Of a stretch of 64,000 nt of DNA, positions 12,266 through 27,400 are shown one piece after another. The notes under the pieces are model-generated. The model did not search any database. It was given only the letters and a program-made list of their open reading frames with translations, and was not told where the DNA came from. Made by a program: the position numbers and the translations under genes. The stretch covers positions 23,947,501 to 24,011,500 of the forward strand of contig NC_088308.1 of assembly GCF_910592395.1 (NCBI RefSeq), written 5' to 3'. Positions within the stretch are counted from its first letter, which is position 1, and each line of letters opens with the position of its first letter. The stretch is from Lineus longissimus (taxonomy: Eukaryota > Nemertea > Pilidiophora > Heteronemertea > Lineidae).

Positions 12266-14261
12266 GGAACCAATAATTTGTTGATGCTCTTTTGTGTTTT
12301 GGGTATCCATAAACCAGTAATGCGACACTCTGTCAGTTTTACCGCACACTGTAACCTTAGTAACCCTTTTAGATTAATAAACCTTAAAAAGCGGATGGCA
12401 TGTTGGCGAGGTCTCTAAGGAGCATGCAACACAATGGAAACTTGTTGATGTTTTTAGATGTGTTGCTTGAGAGTATGAATGCTTCAACCAAAAAAAATGT
12501 GCGCATTAGAGGCATTGCTTGGGCTGTTTCTTTTCTTTTTTGTGCTATCAACTACATGTACGAGATGATGAGTGTAAGATTGAAAATCAAAAAAACATCT
12601 TGCACAGATATTTTGGAAAAAGTGGGCTGCAGAGGGTGTCTTGGACCATTTGTGTTTGTGTTGTGCTGCCATATTTGATGTGACATAAATTAAACTGCAT
12701 ATATTGGGACTGGACTAAGCTTTTAACTCAATTAGGCCTACAATAGATGGTACAGCCTCTTTATAGCCAATTTCACTTTCATTTTCAATTTTGTAATAAT
12801 TTTATAACGATTATCCTCCCAGTTGTTCTCGAACGTACTAGATTGTCTTTGATGCTGCCCTCATGACAGGTGTCAGTTCACATAGTTTATCTATTACAAC
12901 AAGTTCATACCAACAGTATGTTTTTACCAAGTACAACATCCTTTCATGTTCGCAATTACATCGTGAATCGCTTAAAAAACAATGCCGTAGGGTATTACAC
13001 ACAGTACGTAATATCTTTCAGATTGTTATTTTATGTTGGCGGATAACGTTACTGTTTTTTCCCCCACCAGGTATATAATCTATATAGTGTTTCTTTAGTA
13101 TCAGATTATAAGGTGTGACCTGACTTTTTTGTGCAGTTTTTCATTGATCGCAGTATTTCTATGTATTTTTCTGAGTAATCATTATTTGCGTCATTAATGA
13201 TGCCATTGGTAATGATTATTGTGTTGATTCTCTATCCATAGCTGTTCATATTTTAGGCACGGGTAAACAAAAGTCAAAGGTTAACTTCATCCAACTGTTG
13301 GAGGATGAAACATACATCATCAACGTTTTTTCAGAATTTAAAGATGTAGACATATTTTTCTGTTTGTCCCCCATTCGGATACCCTCTCACCAAAGCTGCT
13401 GCAAATGAAAGACTATGTACATTAATTCTTTCACTCAAATCTGAAATTTTAAAAATATGCTATCAAGAAATAAACCGTTGAAAGAAATAATGTATATTTT
13501 GTTTAATGCCTTTAAGTTTGTTGAAGGAGTTGAGTGAGTGTGCAATGATATCATAATAATTACTGGGGATCTTCATTGAATATGTTGATCTGAATGATGC
13601 GATTGACCTTGGCGGGATTACGATATGATGGATGAACTGAATGCCAGAAATATGATGATCACTATATATCATGGATTCAATACTTTGGCATGTTGGGATA
13701 AAGCCATGTAATCCTGGGTTAGCACCTTCTACAGATAGTTATGATAAATTGGAATGAAAAGCTATTGAGATATTCTTATTTTTGTTATATTTTAAAGTCT
13801 CTCAAAATGCATGTTGATTTCTTCTTTTAACAGTAAACCTGACAGCACAACATAGATTTCACTTTCTGTTAGCTACACAGCATACTATTCTAGACCGACC
13901 AACATCGGCCGATATCGGTTTGGTTCCATGATAACAGCCCTATTGACTACAATCAGAAAAAAGCCTGATGTTGGATTCCAAACTTAGTTCTCTTTTAGCC
14001 AATTCCAATTATTGTGTATTGGCCAGCCTGTGGAATCTGTGAAAAGTAATAATTGATTGTTCGTAATGTTGATGCAGAATAATATATTGATCGATGACAA
14101 ATCTTTAACAAAATGAGACAAAATCATTATGTGTACAGCTCGTGACTATCATTTAAGTCAACAGAATATGGTAGTGGTTATAGTAGCTACTCAGATGCAT
14201 CAAGAAATCAAATAATCAGAAGGCTGCTCTTCTCCGAAGTTATTAATTTTTTGCATCACAG
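12266..14261. other. intergenic, no supported gene
   Basis: AT-rich, with short frames only. I see no recognisable exon, RNA gene or repeat beyond decayed homopolymers. Confidence 0.5.
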
Positions 14262-14485
14262 TAAAAAAATCTATGTCCAAAATATTTTTTCACTCGTTTT
14301 TTTTCTACTCAAAATGACGCAACAACATCAGTCCCAAACTTTAATGACTTAGAAAAAACCCTAACCCTGAAAAAATTTCTAAGTCCAAATATTTTTTTCA
14401 CTTGTTTTTTTTCTGCTCAAAATGAAGCAACGTCAGCAGTCCCAAAACTTTTTCCTTTGAAATTTTTCACTCTGAAGGATGAAAA
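14262..14485 (-). repeat. inverted copy of the dispersed repeat at 560-830
   Basis: Two subunits, each with GTCCAAAATATTTTTTCAC-like and TTTTTTTTCTRCTCAAAATGA-like blocks and CAGTCCCAAA. AACCCTAACCCTG lies between them. These blocks are reverse complements of those near 560-830. The CCCTAA words belong to the repeat and are not telomeric DNA. Confidence 0.6.
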
Positions 14486-17400
14486 AATTAACATTACCCG
14501 AGGTGAGCACATGGTCCCTGGACCATTTCATTACTTGTCCTTGGATTTTTTTGTCCGTAATGCATTTTGCAGATACTGGGACCATTTCTGATATTGGTCA
14601 TCAATATCCCATTCATTAGATGCATACCAACGAATGTTCCATCCCGACCTAATCAATATATTATATATCATCGAAAATATCTGCCATGAAAAGTTGATAA
14701 TTTATCAATAAAGATTGGAAAATAGACATAGATTGTGCATATGTTTTTTTCTTCTGGTTTATATTTGTGTTGTTTACATGCAGCAATTACAGTAATGCAT
14801 GATAATGATTTGGGGATTTTGTAATAGTTGGTTAAAGTTTTCTGGTATTAGGGAAAGGGCACTGAGTTCATCTGTATGTTTAGAGTAGGCATCCTCTCAA
14901 GGCAAAAAAGGATAACCTTTGAACTTTAGCAAGAGATATTTTGTATGACCATTACAGTAGAACTTGCTTTTGCTAAAATCTCGTGAGCAACGCTGAAGTT
15001 CAAATTTAGCTTATCGGAATATCAGCAACCTCTAAAATTTCATATTTCTGCATGAATCGTTTCACCAATGTTGGTTTAGGTGTTACAAGTGGGGGAATTT
15101 GTTTGGAATCAAGATGATTAGGACTGTTAGAAACTTCAAAATCTGCTAGCTGCTGCATGCGGTTCTTGCAGATAGACCTTATTTTGTATTGAGTTTGGAC
15201 AGCATCCGGATATAGTAAGGGGGAAAAGCAGGATTGTCCACACCTCTCAGATAATAGCTGATTTTACAACTCATGATCAATCCTAGCTGGTATGGTCTGA
15301 AGTAAATTCTCTCAATAGTTTTAAAATGCAGCATATCTAGAAATCAGGAGATATCTTTTTGGTGAATTTGGTAACCAAGGCAACCATTCTGTCAGAAGTA
15401 CAGCATTGACACCAAAACGATAGACCAAAAATATCCAGATAAAAAGACTGTGCCATGTCGTGTGACTGTGAACGCCATATATTCTTGAGTTAATGTCATC
15501 AGAGTTCCGTTTGGGAGCCGCAATTTCAAAAGGATTTCAAAACGCAGCAAGCAAATATCGATATGAATAGCCCCCCTGGTGTTCAAATGATGAACTATGG
15601 ATTCTTAGCTCTCGCTTTATCGGCAAATTTATCTTGCTGAACAATGCTGATGATTTTTCCCCAGAAGAGTAATTTCTGTTGGCTAATCTAGATTGCCCAT
15701 ACAATTGAAAATTCATTGTCGATGAATTTAATGCAGCTTCCGGCTGATGGCACTGATGTGCTCACTTAGTGTATTGTGTCTTGGAATAACTTGTTGCATT
15801 TCTCTTGTTTGGAGGCAGATCACATTTCAAGCAATTGTTATGATGTTCATTAAGTTCTTACTTTTGCATTTTCTTGACATTATCAACAAAATTTGAAACA
15901 AGCAAGTATGCATTTCGTCAAATTGGGCGGGTGTTGGTAATACTGTTCATTTTACACAAAATTAACCCTCAAGTATTATAACATTGATGATGATGATTTT
16001 AAAAGCTGAAGTTAACTGTGAATCATTCCAAATGAGCCGACAGGCAATTTGAAGTGACCAAAATGAGTAAAAACTATTCAATGTGAATCACTTGAAATGA
16101 TGTGGTTTCGGATATTATAGAATCGCAGAATTTATCCCACTCTGTATTTACTGATGAACACAAATAGTACATACTAGAGTCCCGTGGCTATCAAAATCAG
16201 CCTATTATGATATATCAGCCACTAGCAATGCCCAAGGCAGGGTTAGCCTCCTAGCTACAAATCACTGTTGCCGTTTAATGAACATACATGAGTACAGCGT
16301 GTATTCCTCGATCTATGTTTTAGCTAGTTGTATTTAGGGACTTTTGGTGATCCTCCCTACTCCAGGCTGTGCTGCTGCAAGAAACGGTTAATTCTCTTCA
16401 ATTGTGATATATGTAGCTGCCGTTAAGACTTTTTCAGGATTTAGAAGTGAATACGGCAATTGTTCACTTTGTTTCATCTCACATCAATTGCACAAACAAT
16501 TTATCACAGTTAAATATTTTATCTCTTAAACAACCTCTCTACTGGGCTAAGTTTGAATTTTGAGAAGGAGGTAGCCTACAGTAGGCTTAAATGGAATTGT
16601 CTTAATCATGAAAAAGTGAACTGTGTGTGTTCTAAGAAAGTTTACTGTAAACCGGGTCATGTTTGCGACCATCTTTATATTATCAGGATGTGGGAGGCAA
16701 ATGCAAACATTCTAAAATTTTATCTCCAATGCATCAAGCAAATGAAAAAAATATTATAAAAATTCTTATCGTCAAAATATGACTTATTGTCAGGACAAGC
16801 ATGCATAGAATTTCTGATTTACATGTGGTGTCCTCCTTAAATATTTCTGGTGCAATAAAGAAATATGAGGTGTTGTAATAATGCTGCACAGAATCCAAAC
16901 TTACCTCAGTTTCAAATCAAGTTGAGCTGTATCTGTGTCTGCTTCATTGTATATTGACGCATGGGTAGATTCAGTCAACCTTTTTGGATGAAATCGACTT
17001 CACTTGATGCTGCGTTTGCAACAGGTTGTTAAGAATTTTTGAAAAATGGTTAAATATATTGTCCCATAAACTGCAGCAAATATCCCATCTTGAATTTAAA
17101 TTGCAGTGAATGAGATGTTTTGATGGGTATTGTGTCTAATTACAGTGGGTTCGTCAACAGTTGTGCATTGTATTTCATGTTTGATGAGCTGTAATTAGTG
17201 CAATTATGGCCATGAAACACTCCAATAAACCAAGAAAAGGTTGTGGTGATTAATTTCTGAATCAGCAGATGACAAAAAGAAGAACTCATCTGATGTTTTT
17301 AAGCATTCGATCCATTATTATTCAAGCATGCAAACCATTGAATCTGAAATAAGTATGATTTACTCAAACTCTCCATGAAGCATACGATAACATCAGTGCC

Positions 17401-20400
17401 CTTCATACCGGAACCTATTGTCAACTTCAACCGTTTCAAGTGTCAAAAATCTAACTCTGCTGCATACTATACTGGATTATATCGGCAACATGCACCTCAT
17501 GTGTCATTTAGATAAACATTGGATATATACCACATGCGAGTAAGTGCTTGTAGCTCAAAGCACTTAATATTTGGAAATTTTAACTCATTCAAAAATTTTG
17601 TTTGGATGCGATACCTAAAGGAGCCATTTAAAGGGGTCAATCATTTCAATATACATCGAAATGCATTCTTTGTTAAACTTCAATTTTGTATTGCTCATTC
17701 ATGTAAAGAAGTTTTGAATTTTACAAGAATTTGAGATATATTCAATAAATTCCATCTATTTTCAAAAAGTTCTCATTATGGTCATAGGCTGTTACCCAAT
17801 TAAACTTCAAATATCCTTTCTTTAAAAGTTATTTGATATGTTTATCATCAAGTATGTCTATATTAAATGAATGTCCTCTTCCTTGCCTCCACCAGTAGGT
17901 GAGGTAAAACCAGTAGAGTGGACTTACCGCTAAGGCCTCTTCGAATCCTAAAATCCCTCACACCGAATCTATAATGTTCCGATCTTGACCTTACTGAATG
18001 ATGAATCCCATTGCTGATCACGGCAGCATATCATCTCACATAGAGTACAAACATGCCCAATCAATCGCACCAAAATAGCTCACCCGTCTCGACATCTATA
18101 CCGATTCCCACTCAGAAGACAAAAGTTTGAGCTCTACCAGACAACGTCCTATCCTATCCTGCGAAATCTTGGTTGTCACTCTATCTCGTTTCTACGATGC
18201 AACAAGGGATGTCACTATGTCAGATTCCCGATATCACGAGTCGCATGCAACCTGTAGCTGAATGCTACTGACTATCGCTAGGGTGCTATTGGTTTTCTTG
18301 CTGTGCGGGTAGCGTGTTCAGTGGTGTAACAGTCAGGAGTCGTGCAACAGTTTTCTGTTCATCAGAGAGAGAGGTTTGTCTTGCAGGCCAACTGTCTGTC
18401 CCTGGGAATAATTTCTACTACTTTACAAACATTTCTTTGTCTCTTTTGATCGCTTATGTCATCTTTGATTTGGTTCAATCAAATGCTACTGACATCCATC
18501 AGATTTCGTGCTGTTTTGACAGGCTATCTTCCTTTAAATAAAGTTTGATCATCTTGATAATAATATGCTTGTAACATTTTGGCATTGACAATAATGAACT
18601 CATTTGTTGTGTTCGATACAAGACTCCTTCCATTTTTCCATATTAATTTTTTTACAAATCGCAGGCAGATATGGGATCCTCACTTAGATCTTCATTTCTT
18701 TCCTCAACTTGCGAATAAATGTGCTCATCTTTTGTTCTGGTTCGATAATCCAATGTGTTTTGTGCATACATTTATCATCATCAGTGTATCATAGTTATAA
18801 AGCTAGACTAATTGAAATTCCAATATTTTAATCACTCTATATCATTATTACTCATAATGTCATCTGATGCCCCATCCTGGTACATGATCATGATGACCCC
18901 GCCCCCTGATCAGACCCAGTCATCGCTTCTATTGCAGACTTGATTAGGTGGTTGATGTTCATATGCACTGGGAGGGGCTTCTTGGTCAGTTTCGAAGTAA
19001 AACCTGTTTCCATGCCTAAAACGGCCACCGAACCGAACAGATCAGTGGCAGATTAGGGTTGATGGCAAATAGCAAAAATCGAACAGTTCTCTTCACTTCG
19101 TCGAATTAAATGACCGAATTAGATACATAACAGTTGGATAGATGTTACGAATTGTACACTCCCTCCCTCAGTGGAAGAGGAACTCTGATGCCCAGGCCAC
19201 TACAGTTCAGCCAAAATATCAGTGAAGCAGTTACTTATTTAACTAGATCACCCCTTGCTTCCACCATCATCAAACTAGATGCCATGTTGAAGTGGTTCAT
19301 ATTACTTCTGCCCTCGAAGGAATCCATTCCAGGCCACATGGTGGTCATTCAGACTGGACTTGACACCCCTATAACTAAAGTTTTGGCTCTCCAGATGCAT
19401 AACATAACCATTATCGACCAATTTCTTGAAAAGTTACACCACTTCTTCAGAATTTAATAACTGTGTCTGAACTCTTCTTAAATGGCTATCAATGTCCTGG
19501 AAACTGTTTTTGCTATGTTGTGGATGACATTTTGATTATCTGTTGATATATATCTTACATCAAGTGTGTCGTTCCTGTAGGTTTGTGGTCAGTTTCAAGA
19601 TGTGTGCCCCCTGAATGATATTTGCATCCTCTGTTCAGCAAATACTTCAATGGTCGTTGTGAGGTTTCATATTACATTTTGGTAGGAGTGCTTTCTTAGT
19701 GTTGCCATCTCTATCACATGGTAAGTTTTGCACCACGTTGTTTGGCCATCAGCGTTTCCGACTCGATCCTTCCCAAGAAACCCCCAACATATTGGTAATT
19801 TTGGAAAAGTAAAAGTTCATTTCAGGCAGAGTTATGACCATCAAGTCAATCCAACTTTAAGAAGTTATTTCTATCACTCTTCGTCATGTTTACTTATCGT
19901 GCCATCTGAATGGTATTTTATGACAATCCGTTGACGTATGATTAACATGAAGGTATTCGTTGTTCAAACTCTAATCTGTCAACTCATTTATTGTCTCAGA
20001 AAACGATGGCCAGCAGCCTATCGTTATTGAGAGATATTTCTAACTGACGGCATTTGAAATCTGCAACTAGTGAGGAAATTGTTAAACTCTCACCGTCAAT
20101 ATTAGCAACAAGTTTTCGAATCTCAAGAATGGAAACTTACACAACATGTCTCGTGAAGAGCCTTCCAAGGAGCTGTATATTGCCTTTGACGTAGAAACCA
20201 TTCCACTCTGAAAAGCACTGACATCTGTGTACATCTGCTGTACAGAGTGCACACAGACTTTGGTATAGTCGTAACTTAAACACTTCAGCCTTATATACAT
20301 CGAGTGCTCATTTATGTCCATAATTTTTTACACAACGGATCATCACTGAAGGAGGCATTATTGGAATTTCTTCGTAGAAAACACACTCTCTGGCTTGCTT

Positions 20401-22869
20401 CATTTCATCCCGTGTATTTGTCCAAAGAGATTTCACAGTGAATTTTACTCCCATCATGGCTGTTTTCTAATTTCTGATCGGCAATATCAGAAATATTGAG
20501 ACTCTTCATGGAAACACTTATAAACTTGGTAGATCATTGTTTCTTTGATAGTATTTTATTAGTCACAGTTACTCTACCAAATGTGAAAAACAATTAGTGT
20601 CATGTCTAATGCTTGCTCCTTCTGCCAGCAATATCTGGTTATTAAAATAACAAGATATAGATGCCATTGCCAACAATCTGCGGGTTCAGCTGACGAAGGT
20701 TACTAGATTTCATTTTTCCATTCCAAAGAGCTTCATCTTGTCCAACCTTGAGGAATAGATTCTGGCGACTTTGGTCAGGTTCGTGATTCACACTGAAATT
20801 GCTCTGTGTTTTCCCCTTAAACAAATTGAACATCTCGTGTTCCCGAGCTCCTCGTTCGAATCTTCGCTGGAGATTTTGATGTCATCAGGATATCAGCACG
20901 GTGGTATCCGACTTCGAATGTTTGGAAAGACGTTCTGACCAATGACTCATTGGAGGGAGACGTCCAAACGTGAGGAACTTCTTACTCTTGATGATCTGAT
21001 GCATTTTAGCTTTGTTGTATTATCTCGTATTCAGTTACTGGTAATTTTCCTTATCCCTCCTCTAAACGTGATGGTAATCTGGTAATGAAATATTTCATTA
21101 ACCATTTCACTGTTTTGTGGACCTGAACTGTTTGAAAATGCCAGTTACATTGCTGCTACTACTGCTATAAGATCACACCAACCTTTTGAAATTGTGATTG
21201 TCCTTTCATTGCTGATGAAAGCTGAGATTCCATTGTTAGAACAATAAAACTGATCTCAAATATCTTATTCAGTGTAATTTTGAATTGTTTGAACTGAAAT
21301 AAAGATTAAGAAACATACACCTCAACATGACTCACTTACCACAATCTATCGTTGTCAATGAAGAGTAAAATTTCTCTAAATAATACTGCCAACGTCAGCA
21401 ACAGGAGAGCGAAAATATGAATTGATGTGGAAGATGTGTCAAAAGGTTACAAAGATATGAAAAATGCCACCGGATTCATTGGCAGCAACAAGAATGCTTT
21501 CATTGATGTTGGTGCAAGAAACCAAACGTGGATTCCAGTTTCCTTTCACAAGGTAAACGTGCACCATACTCCCACAGCAGTTATTGGCAACTAAAGCGCT
21601 CTGCTTCAGTTCCCCTTGCGCGAGTTTCTTTCCGTAAGTGAATCACTGCGTCAACTTAGTCACACAGGTGTAACATGACGCCATCTTGAGATCATGGTAA
21701 GATGTTCGCCAAAACTTTTAAAGTGACGGTAAGACTCCAGGATCATTTTGGAGTTTCGTTTGTAACTGTCCTGCCATATTGAATATATATCTAAGAACCA
21801 TGTGGCTGAGGCAATTTTACAAGAACTCAGCCCTCAGGCCTTGGTCAATCAGCAAAATGATCTTGATAATTCTTGTAAGTATGATTTTGTTTTCAGTTCA
21901 ATGATATATGTATGCTTGCCATTGCAATAAAAAAATGGATTAAAGCGAACAGTGTGATAGGAAACGTGACTATCATTCTACAACTGCATTAGGACATGAT
22001 TGGGGATGCATCTGGCTAGGCCTTCTTGATGATGATCCTAGAGGGTTAATTAGTGAGCTACTGGAGACTGACCTGTCATTGCTTGTTGCTTCTGATGGCT
22101 CTCGATCTTCAAGGGTTTAGTCGATCAGAAAAAAAACCTCATTTGTGCTTTTTCCTTTGGGATGTGCACACCATGATAGTCCTCGGAGGGATACTAGAGT
22201 TTCTGGTGTCACTCTGACTCACGCAACAGCACTGGATCAGCCCGACTCCTCCTCATGTTTCCAGTGCTTTGAAATTCACGTACACACACAGGTGCCAGCT
22301 GTGAAAAACTGCTCGGGACATCTTCAAAACAGGTTAACGTACTGAATGAATATTCTTAGGTCTTTAGTTTTGAATTCCTTACTTCATCGAAAAGAAAATT
22401 GTCAAGCCTGAAGGGTAAGCAATACGTATTTTACAGTTTATTGAAGACATTGACATTATGTGCATAGCGCTGCATGTTTCTGGCTCAGATTTGGTTACCC
22501 AGGAAAGATCAAGATAGAAGGGCACCAATAGAAGAAGTAGCATAGATGTTGGATGGCTTTGTCAGTTTCGGGCGTGAAAGTGGCGGGCAGTATTTAGTAT
22601 TTCTAGTGACTCATACAGAAGCAGTGGCGAGTCGTGACTTCTCAAGTTTCGCTGATTTACCGGGCCTTGCACTGCTTCTTCTGGATGGAAATCTACACGT
22701 GTGCAAGACACGCATTCTTTACCATTTCTTGACTTCAGTGAACTTGGTATACCGACCAATGTTATAGTCATTCAATTCACTTGGCAACTTTGACTGAAAA
22801 TTGTTAATAGTGACTTGGACGCCTAACCTGAGAGTGTTGAAGTGGAACATTCGTCTAGATATTTCAACC
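14486..22869. other. intergenic or long intron, no supported exon
   Basis: About 8.4 kb without a recognisable exon. The missing 5' exons of the SDR42E gene, which should encode its NAD-binding N-terminus, must lie here, further left or outside the window; I looked for a GxxGxxG-coding exon and did not find a convincing one. A CCAAT-like word and a minus-strand donor (GCGGTAAGTCC, near 17925) hint at an untranslated first exon around 17.9-18.3 kb, unconfirmed. A GGAACCTCC-family fragment lies near 14945. Confidence 0.45.
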
Positions 22870-22971
22870 TGTTCCATGCGGATGCATTGATGAAAGCACC
22901 ATAAATTGTTACATGCGGATGAAAATTACCATAACTTGTTACATGCGGATGAAAGTGCCATAACTTATTCA
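22870..22971 (+). repeat. three-unit minisatellite, about 30-bp period
   Basis: Units of the form GTTACATGCGGATGAAAvNxxCCATAACT (20-odd conserved bases) occur three times in succession, with the first unit the most diverged (TTCCATGCGGATGCATTGATG). It is simple tandem repetition in non-coding sequence. Confidence 0.75.
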
Positions 22972-24411
22972 TGATGAGCACGCTGAATTCAAGGGAGAAG
23001 TGCCGCAAAAGTGGCCAACTAAACCGTTTGCCGATAATTCAGTTTGAATAAGTTTTAGACAGTACACAAACACTGACAGGTGATACAATAGAGTTTCTAA
23101 TATGAATGTGATGTTCCAGTAGGTGTAACGGTTCATTTTGAGATAGGATTTCCAAATATTTTAAAAAGCAATACTTTTATCACCACATTAATTGTAAATG
23201 TGTCAGATTATAAAAGGCGTATGTATACTATAGTCATATTGAATTTTGAAATGTTGTTTGAGTTGGTCCGCTGATGTTAAGTCAGTTATCAATATTAACG
23301 AAAGGTTGCATGCTTCTATGAATTGATATGTGTAGGTGTAGGTATGTATATAGTAACACATTGACCCCTAATTTCCTCAGGATGCTGCATCAGGAAGCTT
23401 TGCAAACACAATATTTTCGTGAAGATATGTCACTTTATGATAGCCATGGAAGTTTTGTGATGAAAATCTTCTTGAGAGAAACCTTTTATATCCTGGTAAT
23501 CCTTGCAGTACTTCAGCTAATGAGAAGAGCTCTCATTTAGCCTAAGTATGCGACCAGTAAGCGTTCTCTGTTTTCATATCTTAACAATGCAAACTCATCA
23601 TGTCATCATATTGCTGATGAAGACATTTTATACCATATGATTTCTTAATGCAAAGATTACTGTGACATTGTTGGTCATCTTTACTTACTTACAGACCTTA
23701 TTGTCTGTCGTATTAGGCAACTTTGTAGCTGCTTTTAAAGATTGTGAGTCTTTTATCCTCGTTTTGATGACTGAAGATCAGCATCTGTTTGTTAAAAGTC
23801 ATATTTTCATGAAAAAGTCAGTTACTGTCAGGGTAAAGAATCCTTCTTTATGTGCTATTTCACGCAAGTTTCTTTAGAAATCCTTTTAGGTTTTGCGAAC
23901 GATTACCTGAAAACAAAAAAGGTGTAGCCACGTGACACCAAATTACCTTGATTCAATATAAAGGCAGTATTTTTTTTAATTAGAATGACCAGAACTGTTT
24001 TGAGAGGAAACTTCAGGAAGGTAGCTTAATGAATAGTGGGATCTCAATGAGTAAAATCAACAGTTGATGTTAGAGAGCCCCTGAGGGAGTGGCGTGACTC
24101 GATAATGTACCAGAGCTGATGGCCCAAAGATGATCTGTAAGATAACTGATGTGTTTTCCTTCGACATGCAACCTCTGGGACAAAGGTTCGAGGCATAATT
24201 AACTCTGGATTCCACATCGCATGTTGAGGAAACGCCTATTGTTCTTTCTGATGGTTGGGTTATGTTGATTGTCATCAATTGAACTTTCGATTGACAATAT
24301 ATCTTACTTTGTTTTCTTTAGGTGAAAATCGCAAAATGCTCACTAAGATTTCATGGCTTACGGTAGTCTGGTTGCTATCTTTTACAGATGTCTTCTGCAT
24401 TGTCTTTTCAG
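22972..24411. other. non-coding, probably an SDR42E intron
   Basis: No exon recognised. The sequence runs directly into the first visible SDR42E exon, whose acceptor TGTCTTTTCAG ends at 24411, so this stretch is most likely intron of that gene. Confidence 0.5.
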
Positions 24412-27400
24412 CTTGCGAAGAAAGTGGTATCACACGTCTTGTCTACACAAGTACTTACAATGTTGTCTTCGGCGGCCAAGAGATTAGAAATGGCGACGAA
24501 TCCTTACCATATTTACCACTTGATCAAGTAAGTAAGAAAAAAAGCCATTTTGGGAAAGCCTCAATTTTGGACTATTTTAGCACTTGCCCGTGGGGTTATT
24601 ATTTCGATCAGCAAAGTTTTAATGAAGACACAACTCACTTAATGGTACTATTAAGAATTTAATTAACTCTGTTCACACTCCATGTGCAGATAAGATGGAT
24701 GATGGGAATAAATCTCACTGATGTTGAAGGTCCTTGAGAAGTTGTGATCGATTCATGGACTTGTTGCAAATCTTGTAAAACTGGTTCAGTTCTAGATTCA
24801 TACAACAATTTGGAGCGTCATCATAAATGTAAATGCTATTTATCCACATCTCATATCTTTACAGCCTAATGTCAGTTATAGATGCATAAATTGCTAAATT
24901 TAGCCAACATATTTCAAAAAGCTATGATTTTAAATTATTGAAAATGGGCAATAATCCAGTTGTGGAAATTAGACCTCACTGACTAGTGTGACGCCATCAA
25001 TTAGACAATTGAATCACGATTAAATGTCAAGCCAAGGTCATGCCATCCTTCAATGTATATATATTATAAATTTGTACAATATCTCTGTAATGGAGACAAT
25101 CAGTCTCAAATTTTTAGTTTAAAATTCATAACATCATCTGGTTAGTATCTGTATGACAGGATTCTGAAATATGAAAGACCTGCAGTTTGATAATAAATTG
25201 ATGAACTTAAGAATCCCTCCAGGGGATATCCCTTTCATATGGATGGTATATTCCTCTGGTACATGAAGCCATGACTTTCTTGCATAGGGTGACGGAATTC
25301 TTTAACATGTTTAATACAGTAAGAGATGATTTAGCCCCTCCCATTTACACTCCTGATGGAAAATGACGAATAACTTCCGAAATAAAATAGGATGAATGGC
25401 TGAAGCCATGAGTCCAAGGCTAAACTTCACAAATTCAGTCGTATTTGTTCAGCAACCCCTCATTATCTCCCATCATTACCCCCTCGAGAATTTCACGGCG
25501 CCAACATAAAAAGTTGAGAGCTGCAAGTTCTGTTTTCATTGTTTATTGATACATAAGCATGACTTTTGCTTTGAGAAGTGTGCAGCGTTCGCTCTTGTTG
25601 ATTGCCTGTATCACTGCAGTTTCTCTTTGGCACCAAGTGTTTTCTATGGTTTCGGTGATTCTTTCGAGGAAAGTGCAAACCACTTGCAATGTGCCTTTCC
25701 TCAAACTTGACAGTGAATGGTCATCCAGTAAGCTATGAGGAAGGGATAACCCCCATATTACACACTTTCGATGAAGTCATAAAATCTCACTAACTAGAAT
25801 CTTCTGAATTAGTCTTTGGCCACAAATCTTGAAATATCATTCAAAGTGTCAAAATCACTGTGGTCAGTGATTTTAAAGGTTCATTGAATTGATTGAATGT
25901 TGGACACAATGATCCAGCATATCTAAAACCTGTTTGTCAGAATGTATCCTACGGCCAATGGCCTTCTCTGGCCAGCCCAACCCATACGATCGCATAGTCT
26001 AAAGTAATCACTTCAATTAAAATGATAAGAACTTTATTGCAACCCGATTTAGGAATGTCAGGCAATTCGAAGTCAGAATGAACTTCCCTTTAGGATGACC
26101 CATGAATCCTGCCACCGCATGTCCAGAACTAAGCACTTTAATTAAAAAGATAACAACATCTCTGTGACCCTAGTAAGCAGGGGTCAGAGCGTTATCAGAA
26201 AATGATGCATCCTCTGAACAATTTTGAGAAATCGAATACGCATAGTTTATTCCAGAGAAGTGAAAAATTATAGGATAATGTGAAAAAAAATGTGTATGAC
26301 ACACTTAGGAACACAGCTGGAACTTGGTATCTGACCATTAGTCATTTATAATAAAACAAAGAGAAAATAAATTTGAACTATAAAACTTTTTTTCAATTCA
26401 ATTAAAGTGGTCGATTCATCATTCCTACCCCGATAATCAAGATAGATTGAGTCTCATGAATTTACGACGCCCCTTATGTATGATATGGATGAGGTAAAAT
26501 GTTATAGCAAAAAATATAAAATTATTAATAAATGACTTTTCTTTTTAGAACTGAGTCAAGAAAGGCCTAATTTTCTTCATTGTTGTGGGTCAAGCAAAAG
26601 TGCAAAAACATTGATATATGTGCTTCTTTGATAAACCCAAAAGTCGCTTTCAATTGCATACATATAATGGAAATATGTAAAAATTGCATCAATACAAATT
26701 ATGTTCAAGTGTGAATCATCTTGCCATTATTCATTTCTTTGCATACTGGCAGTATTTCAACTTATCATTATGATTCTTTAGTTTGCTATCGTTGGCTGCA
26801 TGCAGTTGCAAAAAGCAAAAGTAATCCAAAGTTTGGAAACATGTGATGAAATGTATTTAGCCATACAAATTAATCCCAGCTCTTTTCTTCAGTATGGCGT
26901 ACAATGCTGGTCTGGAATCCTTGTCACTTTCTCCACTTGTTGACATCTTGGTTTAAGATTGCTAAGAGACTGTTTTTGTAAGTCGTTCTACCAGTGTCCG
27001 CAAATTGGCAAGGGAAATTGTTTCATTTCCTGAATTTCTGACACACCCAATACTGCAGGAAAGAATGAGGATGGGGATTGATATCAAATTCTTTTTTATG
27101 AGGGTTTGTGAAGAGATTATGAAATTTAACCTGGCTCCCTTGTTCCTAATCTGATTGTAATTTTCACTTAAAGGATTGACATACCTTTTCCCCTATATAT
27201 AATTATTGAAGTGTCGTTATCCTATTGGGAGTTTACAATAGTCATCGTCATCAGTAATATTGAGTATTTAATCCCCACATTTCGACATCTCACACCCAAT
27301 ACAACAGCCACTTAATCTAAGGTCAGATATCAGAAATAGCAGCTCTGGCATTTGTTCTAATGATAATTAATTGTTTAATTTCCTCTTGGGATATCAAGAG

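Noticed and set aside
14350-14365. AACCCTAACCCTG, and GGTTAGGGTTAG near 803: telomere-like words
   Set aside because: Only about two units each, embedded in a dispersed repeat family; not interstitial telomeric arrays.
19134-19457. 107-codon plus-strand frame
   Set aside because: No family features or splice context; composition like the surrounding non-coding DNA.
21452-21550. Translation ATGFIGSNK resembling an SDR glycine motif, with a GTAAAC donor after it
   Set aside because: The upstream frame closes at once, no beta-strand precedes the glycine motif, and the following residues do not match SDR42E.
22870-22971. CRISPR-like spacing of short direct repeats
   Set aside because: Only three contiguous diverged units without spacers, in an animal genome; a plain minisatellite.
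24255-24662. Reading of the whole 135-codon frame as one SDR42E exon
   Set aside because: Only 24412-24527 matches the family; an acceptor and a GTAAGT donor bound it and the rest reads intron.
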